Shown here piece by piece: positions 26,018-32,937 of a DNA stretch of 51,505 nucleotides (the stretch's first letter is position 1; every line of letters begins with the position of its first letter). The position numbers were made by a program, and so were the translations under genes. Where the stretch lies: positions 1 to 51,505 of the forward strand of contig JALUTY010000033.1 of NCBI GenBank assembly GCA_027021615.1, in the 5' to 3' direction. This DNA comes from a bacterium. Lineage in GTDB: Bacteria > Desulfobacterota > Deferrisomatia > Deferrisomatales > Deferrisomataceae. Under the pieces are notes generated by a model. The model made no database searches. It saw nothing but the letters and a program-made list of their open reading frames with translations, and had not been told where the DNA came from.

Positions 26018-26908
26018 GTGCTCTGGCAGCTCCTTCCCCAGGCCGTCCTGGACGGTCTTCTGATCGGCGGTGTCTACATCACAGTGGCCCTGGGGTTCTC
26101 GCTCGCGTTCGGGGTGAAGCACATCATCGACTTCGCGGTGGGCGAGTGGATCATGCTGGGCGCGTTCCTGGGCTACTACCTGCAGGGGTGGACCGGCCTC
26201 GACCCGTTGCTCCTCCTGCCCGTTGTGTTCGCCGTGTTCACGGCCGTGGGATACGCCATCCAGCCGGTGATCCACCGGGCCGTGAGCGGCCGTCGGGGCA
26301 ACCCGGTGCTCATGGGACTCGTGTTCACCTTCGGACTCATGCTGGCCATCCGGGGCGCAGGCCTGACCGTGTTCGGGTTCTTCAGCCACTCGATCCCGTC
26401 GGTGATGAGCGCGCGTTCCTGGTTTCTGGAGGCCGGGGGCCTGTTCGTGACCGTACCGGCCATCCGGCTCGTAGGGTTCGTGTACGCCATCGGGATCACG
26501 GCCGTTCTCCACTGGGTGCTGCGCCACACCGACTTCGGGCTGGCGGTGCGGGCCCTGGCTCAGAATCGGGATGCGGCCGGACTCATGGGTATCAACGCAC
26601 GCCGAATCAGCTCGTGGGTGTACGGGATCCACGTGGGCGTGAGCGCCATGACCGGCGTGGTGATCGGCTCGATCTTCTCGATCAGCGCCCAGATGGGAGG
26701 CGACTACACGATCCTGGCGTTTTTCGTGGTCGTCCTGGCCGGCATGGGTTACCTGGCGGGTGTACCGTGGGCCGCGTTCCTGTTGGGGCTCGTACAGTCG
26801 CTCTTCCTGGTCTACGGCAACCCCAGCTACACCCTGCTCGCGGTGTTCGCCATCCTGTACCTGATTCTCCTCGTCTCGCCCAGGGGGCTTTTCGCGAAGG
26901 GAGTGTGA
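26018..26908 (+). CDS. livH: LivH-type ABC permease
   Basis: 296 aa, eight or so hydrophobic helices. GTG 26018 has GGAGG 5 bases upstream. Family blocks: DGLLIGGVYITVALGFSLAFGVKHIIDFAVGEWIMLGA, the cytoplasmic loop RALAQNRDAAGLMGINARRISSWVYGI, and VVLAGMGYLAGVPWAAFLLGL. It forms the membrane channel with LivM and is energised by LivG/LivF. Confidence 0.92.
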   Translation: MLWQLLPQAVLDGLLIGGVYITVALGFSLAFGVKHIIDFAVGEWIMLGAFLGYYLQGWTGLDPLLLLPVVFAVFTAVGYAIQPVIHRAVSGRRGNPVLMGLVFTFGLMLAIRGAGLTVFGFFSHSIPSVMSARSWFLEAGGLFVTVPAIRLVGFVYAIGITAVLHWVLRHTDFGLAVRALAQNRDAAGLMGINARRISSWVYGIHVGVSAMTGVVIGSIFSISAQMGGDYTILAFFVVVLAGMGYLAGVPWAAFLLGLVQSLFLVYGNPSYTLLAVFAILYLILLVSPRGLFAKGV

Positions 26909-26911
26909 CGG

Positions 26912-27895
26912 ATGCGACGATCTAGGGCCCTGTGGGCCGGGATCACGGCCGTGGTGTTCGCCGTGATCCCCCTTCTCACCCGGGACACGTTTGCCCTTCG
27001 GGTGGTCACCGAAGCCATGATGTGGATCGGGCTGGCCGTGGCATGGGACGTGCTCGGCGGTTACACCGGGTATCTCAACTTCGGGCACGGGGCCTTTTTC
27101 GGCCTCGGCGCCTACACCACGGCCGTGCTGATGATGCGCGGTCACTGGCCGTTCGCCCTGGCGCTGGCCGCCGGAGGAGTACTGGCCGGAGCTGCCGCGG
27201 TCGTGGCAGGGCTCCCTACCCTGAGGTTGAAAGGGGCTTACTTCGCCATCGCCACCTGGGCCTTGGCCAGGGCCGTGCAACAGCTCGCACTGGTGTTGGA
27301 GTTCACCGGCGGCCCCGACGGGATGCGGCTTCCCCCTTTCCTGAACCCCCAGTTCTTCTACTATTTGATGTGGGCCCTGGTGAGCGTGATTTTCGTCGTC
27401 CTGTGGATCCTCCTGGAACACTCGGCCTTCGGGCTCAAGCTCCAGGCGATCCGGGAGGACGAAGAGGGTGCCATGGCCCTGGGGCTGAAGCCCACCACCA
27501 TCAAGATCCAGGCCTTCGTGCTCTCCACGGTGCCGGCCGGAATCCTCGGCGGGGTGTACGCCTACTGGATCACGTTCATCGACCCGGCATCGGTCCTGGG
27601 CGACCTGGTCACCGACCAGTCGGTGGTGATGGCCGTGTTCGGAGGGCTGGGCACCTTGGTGGGGCCGGCCGTGGGCGCGGTGCTGATCTACGCCTTCAAG
27701 ACCTTTTTCTGGGCCTACCTGTCCGAGTACCAGGTGCTGTACCTCATCATCCTCGGGACCGTGATCGCCCTGAGCGTGGTGTTCCTGCCCGACGGCCTGA
27801 TCGGTCTGCTGACCGGCCGCGGCCGGGCCGAAGCCCCCAGGTCGCCGGAACCGGCGGACGAAAATCCTCCAGAACTCCGGGAGGCAGCCCCATGA
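26912..27895 (+). CDS. livM: LivM-type ABC permease
   Basis: 327 aa. Family blocks are GGYTGYLNFGHGAFFGLGAYTTAVLMMR, GLPTLRLKGAYFAIATWALARAVQQ and the ABC-contact loop LKLQAIREDEEGAMALGLKPTTIKIQAFVLSTVPAGILGGVYAY. It starts 3 bases after livH and its stop overlaps livG (ATGA). The last 25 residues are a polar tail. Confidence 0.92.
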   Translation: MRRSRALWAGITAVVFAVIPLLTRDTFALRVVTEAMMWIGLAVAWDVLGGYTGYLNFGHGAFFGLGAYTTAVLMMRGHWPFALALAAGGVLAGAAAVVAGLPTLRLKGAYFAIATWALARAVQQLALVLEFTGGPDGMRLPPFLNPQFFYYLMWALVSVIFVVLWILLEHSAFGLKLQAIREDEEGAMALGLKPTTIKIQAFVLSTVPAGILGGVYAYWITFIDPASVLGDLVTDQSVVMAVFGGLGTLVGPAVGAVLIYAFKTFFWAYLSEYQVLYLIILGTVIALSVVFLPDGLIGLLTGRGRAEAPRSPEPADENPPELREAAP

Positions 27896-28617
27896 GCCGT
27901 GAACTTCTGGCCGTGGACCAGGTGTCCATGATTTTCGGCGGCCTGCGTGCCCTCGACGACGTCTCGTTTTCGGTGGGATCCGGCGAGATCGTGGGGCTCA
28001 TCGGCCCCAACGGCGCGGGCAAGACCACCTTGTTCAACGTGGTGAGCGGGTACTGCCGCCCCAGCCGGGGCCGGGTGCGGTTCGACGGCAAGGACGTCAC
28101 CGGCCAGCGGCCGTTTCATTTGGCCCGTCTCGGCATCGCCCGCACCTTCCAGATCGTCAAGCCCTTCGCGGGCCTGACGGTGCTGGAGAACGTGACCGTG
28201 GCATGCCTGCTCCACCACCCCCGTCGCCGGCATGCACGGCAAAAGGCCTGGGAGATCCTCGAGTTCACCGGATTGGCCGAGCGGGCCGGCCGACCGGCCT
28301 CGGGCCTGACCCTGGCCGGGAGGAAACGGCTCGAGATCGCCAAGGCCCTGAGCCTCAACCCCCGACTCCTGCTGCTCGACGAGGTGGTGGCCGGCCTGAA
28401 CCCCACCGAGGCCGACCGCACGATCGAACTGATTCTGAACATCCACCGCAGCGGGGTGAGCATCCTGATCGTGGAGCACATCATGCGGGTGATCATGAAC
28501 ATCAGTGACCGGGTGGCGGTGCTCAACTACGGGGCGAAGATCGCCGAGGGGCCGCCTCAACAGGTGGCCCAGGACCCCGGAGTGATCGAGGCCTACCTCG
28601 GGGAGGCGGCGGCATGA
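27892..28617 (+). CDS. livG: LivG-type ABC ATPase
   Basis: 241 aa. Walker A GPNGAGKTT, the LivG-specific ARTFQIVKPFAGLTVLENV segment, signature variant TLAGRKRLEIAKAL, where LSGGQ is replaced by TLAGR, and Walker B LLLLDEVVAGLNPTE, then VEHIMRVIMNISDRVAVLNYG. The altered signature (no LSGGQ) occurs in some LivG proteins, and LivF carries the canonical LSGGEQ. Confidence 0.92.
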   Translation: MSRELLAVDQVSMIFGGLRALDDVSFSVGSGEIVGLIGPNGAGKTTLFNVVSGYCRPSRGRVRFDGKDVTGQRPFHLARLGIARTFQIVKPFAGLTVLENVTVACLLHHPRRRHARQKAWEILEFTGLAERAGRPASGLTLAGRKRLEIAKALSLNPRLLLLDEVVAGLNPTEADRTIELILNIHRSGVSILIVEHIMRVIMNISDRVAVLNYGAKIAEGPPQQVAQDPGVIEAYLGEAAA

Positions 28618-29324
28618 GCGAGCTGGTCCTCGAGGCGGTGTCCGCCCACTACGGCGACGTGCAGGCATTGTGGGACGTCTCTCTCTCGGTGGCCCCGGGT
28701 CAACTCGTTACCCTGCTGGGCGCCAACGGCGCGGGCAAGACCACCACCCTCCGGACCATCTGCGGCCAGATCAAAGCATCGTCTGGAACGGTGCGATACG
28801 CAGGTCGGGAGATCACCCGCTGCGAGGCCCACGAGGTGGCGGACCTGGGGATCACGTTGGTGCCCGAGGGCCGGCAGTTGTTCCCCCAGATGACCGTGGA
28901 GGAGAACCTGATCGTGGGGTCGTACCTACCCAGGACCCGGGCAAACCGCAAACGCAACCTCTCCCGGGTGTACGAACTGTTCCCCCGCCTGGCGGAACGG
29001 CGCTCCCAACCGGCCGAAACCCTGTCGGGCGGCGAACAGCAGATGCTGGCGATCGGCCGGGGCTTGATGCAGGAACCCCAACTCATCATGTTCGACGAAC
29101 CCAGCCTGGGGCTGGCCCCGATTCTCGTCCGGGAGATCTTTGGTATTATTCGTGAGCTGCACCGCCAGGGGCTTACGATCTTCCTGGTGGAGCAAAACGT
29201 CCACCACGCGATCCGGGTGGCCGATTACTGCTACGTGATCGAAAACGGCCGGGTGGTGCGCGAAGACTCGGCGGCGGACCTGGAGGCCGACCCGGCCATC
29301 CGACAGGCGTACCTGGGCCTGTGA
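28614..29324 (+). CDS. livF: LivF-type ABC ATPase
   Basis: 236 aa. Walker A GANGAGKTTT, TLVPEGRQLFPQMTVEENL (LivF hallmark), signature LSGGEQQMLAIGRGLM, Walker B LIMFDEPSLGLAP and the switch His in VEQNVHHAI. It overlaps livG by four bases and leads into the oxidoreductase gene. Confidence 0.93.
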   Translation: MSELVLEAVSAHYGDVQALWDVSLSVAPGQLVTLLGANGAGKTTTLRTICGQIKASSGTVRYAGREITRCEAHEVADLGITLVPEGRQLFPQMTVEENLIVGSYLPRTRANRKRNLSRVYELFPRLAERRSQPAETLSGGEQQMLAIGRGLMQEPQLIMFDEPSLGLAPILVREIFGIIRELHRQGLTIFLVEQNVHHAIRVADYCYVIENGRVVREDSAADLEADPAIRQAYLGL

Positions 29325-29338
29325 AACGGAGGAGCGTC

Positions 29339-31105
29339 ATGAACGGCTTCTATGGACGCGTGCTCGTGGCCGATGCCACCCACCGGACCTGCCGGATCGA
29401 GGAGCTGCCCGAGGAGGTGGCCCGGGGCATGTGGGGGGGGAAGGGGCTGGGGGTGTGGCTGTTGAAACGGTACGGTCTGGTGGGCGTGGATCCCCTGGCC
29501 CCGGAGAACCCCCTGATCCTCTTGGCCGGCCCGGTGGCCGGCACGCCGATCCCGGGCTCGTGCCGCCACGCCCTGGTGACCAAGAGCCCCCAGACCGGGT
29601 TCTTCTCCGAGTCGTACTCCGGCGGGAAGCTGGCCGAGAAGATCGCCAAGGCAGGGGTGGACGCCGTGGTCCTCCTGGGCCGGGCGGATGACCCGGTGGT
29701 GCTGGAGGTGGGGGACGGCCAGGGTCGGTTCCACGACGCCCCGGACCTGTGGGGCCAGGACACCTTTGCCGCCGAGGCCGCCCTGGTGGAACGGTTCGGC
29801 GGGAGCGGCCGCGCCGGCGCGTGCGTGATCGGCCCGGCCGGCGAGAACGGGGTGGTCCTTTCCATCGTGGCCAACGACAAGTGGCGGTGCGCGGGGCGCA
29901 CCGGCGCCGGCGCGGTGATGGGCTCGAAGCGGGTGAAGGGCGTGGTGTTCCACGGGTCGGCCTCCCGGCCCCTGGCCGACCCCGACGGGGTGCGGGCGTT
30001 CGCCCGGCGCACCGTGGCCGAGCGGCGCGGCAGCCCGGCGGCCCAGACCTACCGGAACTACGGCACCCCCAACATGGTGGCCCTGCTCAACACCGTGGGC
30101 GCGTTCCCCAACCGCTACTGGCACCGGGGCCGGTCGGGGCGGGTGGACGAGATCTCGGCCGAGGCGCTCCTGACCCGGTGCGAGGTCAAGCCCAAGGCCT
30201 GCGCCCGGTGCTTCATGGCCTGCGGCAAGCTGACCCGGGTGACCTCGGGGCCGTACGAGGGCTTGGTGATCGAGGGCCCGGAGTACGAGACCATCTACGC
30301 GTTCGGAGGCCTGTGCGAGATTGCCCCGATCGAGGCCGTGGCCCACCTGAACGATGTGTGCGACCGGCTCGGCCTGGACACGATCAGCGCGGGCAACCTG
30401 GTGGCCTTTGCCATGGAGGCGTCGGAACGCGGCGCCGTGGACGAGACGGTGGCGTTCGGGGACCTGGAGGCGGCCGAGCGGCTCCTGGGCCAGATCGCCC
30501 GGCGCGAGGGCCTGGGCGAGGTGCTCGCCCGGGGCATCGCGGCCGCGGCCCAGCAGTGGGGGCTCGAGGACGTGGCGATCCACGTGAAGGGGCTGGAGCC
30601 GGCCGGGTACGACCCCCGGGTCCTGCCGGGCATGGGGCTGGCCTACGCCACCTCGGACCGGGGAGCCTGCCACCTGCGGACCACCTTCTACAAGGCCGAG
30701 CTCTCGGGCCAGATCCCGCCTGAGCAGGTGGAGGGCAAGGCCGCTCTCCTCATGGACTACGAGGACCGGCTCGCCCTCATGGACGCCTTGATCCTGTGCC
30801 GGTTCTACCGGGACTTCTACGGCTGGGACGAGCTGGTCGAGATCGCCCGGGGCACCCTGGGCGTGGAAGGGGGCCCGGACGAGCTGCGGGCCACGGCCCG
30901 CCGGATCGCGGACGCGGTCCGGCGGTTCAACATGAATGAGGGCCTCACCGCGGACGACGACCGGCTGCCCGCCCGGTTTTTCGACGAGCCCCTGCCCGAG
31001 ACCGGGGCCGTGCTGCGGCGGGACGACTTCGAGCGGATGCGCCGGGAGTACTACGCCCTGCGGGGCTGGGACCCGGCCGGCCGGCCCGGGCCGGGGAACG
31101 ATTGA
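29339..31105 (+). CDS. aor: Aldehyde:ferredoxin oxidoreductase (tungstopterin AOR family)
   Basis: 588 aa. ATG 29339 follows CGGAGGA by 6 bases; an in-frame GTG at 29321 overlaps livF and is less likely. The N-terminal AOR domain (GFYGRVLVADATHRTC, GKGLGVWLLKRYG, GSCRHALVTKSPQTGFFSESYSGG) binds the bis-pterin cofactor. The 4Fe-4S ligands are Cys288, Cys291, Cys295 (CARCFMAC) and Cys487 (ILCRFY). Such enzymes oxidise aldehydes to acids and reduce ferredoxin. Between an aminotransferase operon and a CoA-transferase, a semialdehyde is a likely substrate, taking the place of an NAD(P) semialdehyde dehydrogenase. Confidence 0.9.
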   Translation: MNGFYGRVLVADATHRTCRIEELPEEVARGMWGGKGLGVWLLKRYGLVGVDPLAPENPLILLAGPVAGTPIPGSCRHALVTKSPQTGFFSESYSGGKLAEKIAKAGVDAVVLLGRADDPVVLEVGDGQGRFHDAPDLWGQDTFAAEAALVERFGGSGRAGACVIGPAGENGVVLSIVANDKWRCAGRTGAGAVMGSKRVKGVVFHGSASRPLADPDGVRAFARRTVAERRGSPAAQTYRNYGTPNMVALLNTVGAFPNRYWHRGRSGRVDEISAEALLTRCEVKPKACARCFMACGKLTRVTSGPYEGLVIEGPEYETIYAFGGLCEIAPIEAVAHLNDVCDRLGLDTISAGNLVAFAMEASERGAVDETVAFGDLEAAERLLGQIARREGLGEVLARGIAAAAQQWGLEDVAIHVKGLEPAGYDPRVLPGMGLAYATSDRGACHLRTTFYKAELSGQIPPEQVEGKAALLMDYEDRLALMDALILCRFYRDFYGWDELVEIARGTLGVEGGPDELRATARRIADAVRRFNMNEGLTADDDRLPARFFDEPLPETGAVLRRDDFERMRREYYALRGWDPAGRPGPGND

Positions 31106-32085
31106 GAGTGGATGGGACCGGCTCCGTGATCGACAAGGTGATCTCCCTGGAGGAGGCTGCGGCCCTCGTGCCGTCGGGGGCCACGGTGTCCATCGGCGGG
31201 TTCACGAGTCAGAGGCACCCCACGGCGCTGCTGCGGGCCCTCGTCCGGCACGGCGTCAGGGACCTGGTGGTGTACTGCCACTCGGCCGGCAGCGACGTGG
31301 ACCTCTTGATCGGTGCCGGGTGCGTACGCCGGGTGGAGGCCGCCTACCTGGCCGACGGCGTGTTCGCCCCCATCGCGCCCAACTGGCGTCGGTTCGTGGA
31401 GGCCGGCCGGCTGGAGTTCGAGGACTACTCCAACGCCGCCATGATGGCCCGGTTCTCCGCCGGCGCCATGGGTCTGCCGTTCTTCCCGGTGCGCTCGATG
31501 CTCGGCACCGACCTGTTGGAGAAGGAGGGGCTGTCGGCCGAGGTCCGCCGGACCGATCCCACGGCCGCTCCGAAGAAGGCGGCGGTGGTCAACTGCCCCT
31601 TTACCGGCGAGTCGGTGGTGCTCGTGCCCGCGATCCGCACCGACCTGTGCCTGCTCCACGTCCAGCGGGCCAGCCCCCAGGGCCTGGTGCGGATCGAGGG
31701 GCAGGAGTTCCTGGACGTGCAGCAGGCTCTCGCGGCCGACCGGGTCATTGTGACCTGCGAGGAGCTGGTGGACGACGAGGAGCTCCGGCGGGAGCCCGAA
31801 CGCAACCGCATTCCCCCATTTGCCGTGCACGCCGTGGTGCCCGTGCCGTTCGGGGCCCACCCCCACAGCGTGCACAACTGCTATGACTACGACCCCGGAC
31901 ACCTGGCCCTGTACGCCGAGGCGGCCCGCTCCGACGACGCCTTTCGGGCCTACCTGGAGCGGTTTGTGTTCGGGCCGTCCGACCACGCCGCCTATCTGGA
32001 GGCCGTGGGCGGACCCGAGCACCTGGAGACCCTGCGGGCCCGTTCCGGCCTGGGGTACAACCCCGAGCTGCGGAGGAGACCGTGA
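31102..32085 (+). CDS. CoA-transferase alpha subunit (glutaconate-CoA-transferase type)
   Basis: 327 aa if read from TTG 31102, which overlaps the AOR stop; GTG 31108 is an alternative. Family I CoA-transferase features: the early GATVSIGGFTSQRHPTALLRALVRHG and the late FGAHPHSVHNCYDYDPGHLALYAEAARSD, as in glutaconate CoA-transferase subunit A. It binds the CoA ester with the beta subunit encoded next. It probably activates the acid made by AOR, with succinate, glutarate or a related dicarboxylate as candidates. Confidence 0.85.
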   Translation: MRVDGTGSVIDKVISLEEAAALVPSGATVSIGGFTSQRHPTALLRALVRHGVRDLVVYCHSAGSDVDLLIGAGCVRRVEAAYLADGVFAPIAPNWRRFVEAGRLEFEDYSNAAMMARFSAGAMGLPFFPVRSMLGTDLLEKEGLSAEVRRTDPTAAPKKAAVVNCPFTGESVVLVPAIRTDLCLLHVQRASPQGLVRIEGQEFLDVQQALAADRVIVTCEELVDDEELRREPERNRIPPFAVHAVVPVPFGAHPHSVHNCYDYDPGHLALYAEAARSDDAFRAYLERFVFGPSDHAAYLEAVGGPEHLETLRARSGLGYNPELRRRP

Positions 32086-32852
32086 GCGCCCCGTTCTCCA
32101 CCTTCGAGCTGATGACCGTGGCCGCAGCCCGGGAGATCCGGGACGGCGAGGTGGTGTTCGCCGGCACGGGCCTGCCCATGCTGGCCGCCATGCTGGCCCA
32201 ACGCACCCATGCGCCGGGATGCGTCCTGGTGTTCGAGGCCGGAGGCGTGGACCCCCGCATGCTCCACCTGCCCATGAGCGTAGGCGACTCGCGCACCCTG
32301 ACCGGCGCGGCCATGGCCGCCGGTCTGATGGAGGCGTTCACCTACCTTCTGCAAGGAGGCCGGATCGACGTGGGGTTCCTGGGCGGGGCCCAGGTGGACC
32401 GGTATGGGAACATCAACTCCACCGCCGTGGGGAACTACCTCCAGCCCTCGGTGCGGTTCTCGGGTAGCGGGGGCGCGGCCGACGTGGCGGCCCTGGCCGG
32501 CCGCACGGTGATCATCGCCCGCCACGAGCGCCGCCGGTTCCCGGAACGGGTGGACTACCGCACCAGCCCCGGCTGGATCGAGGGGGGCGACTCCCGCGCC
32601 CGGGCCGGGATCCGGGGCGGCGGCCCGGCCGCGGTGGTCACCACCCTGGGCGTCATCCGGTTCCGGCCCGGCACCAAGGAGCCCTACCTGGCCTCCGCCC
32701 ACCCCGGCATCTCCCCGGAACACGTGCAGGCCGAGACCGGGTTTCCCCTGGACCTCTCCGAGGCCGGGGAGACCCCGCCTCCCACCCGGGAGGAGCTTGA
32801 GATCCTGCGTACCACGGTCGATCCTGAGGGGGTGTTTCTGAAGCGGCATTAA
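32082..32852 (+). CDS. CoA-transferase beta subunit
   Basis: 256 aa from GTG 32082, overlapping the alpha gene by four bases. The likely catalytic glutamate is Glu52 in LVFEAGGVDPR. LPMSVGDSRTLTGAA and VGFLGGAQVDRYGNINSTAVG are standard for GctB-type subunits. It is the last gene of the sigma-54 operon before the separate glutamate dehydrogenase. Confidence 0.86.
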   Translation: MSAPFSTFELMTVAAAREIRDGEVVFAGTGLPMLAAMLAQRTHAPGCVLVFEAGGVDPRMLHLPMSVGDSRTLTGAAMAAGLMEAFTYLLQGGRIDVGFLGGAQVDRYGNINSTAVGNYLQPSVRFSGSGGAADVAALAGRTVIIARHERRRFPERVDYRTSPGWIEGGDSRARAGIRGGGPAAVVTTLGVIRFRPGTKEPYLASAHPGISPEHVQAETGFPLDLSEAGETPPPTREELEILRTTVDPEGVFLKRH

Positions 32853-32887
32853 CCCGCCGTTTCGTTCTGGACACGACCGCCCGCCTC

Positions 32888-32922
32888 TGGTACACATCGG
32901 GCAGTGTTTGATATCACCAAAC
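32888..32922 (+). promoter_or_regulatory. Possible sigma-54 promoter and inverted repeat before glutamate dehydrogenase
   Basis: TGGTACACATCGGGCA (32888-32903) has GG and GC 12 bases apart, but the -12 box reads GGGCA instead of TTGCA, so it is a weak match. GTTTG-N7-CAAAC (32906-32922) directly follows and could be an operator. The start codon is at 32938. Confidence 0.4.
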
Positions 32923-32937
32923 GAAATGGAGGTATCC

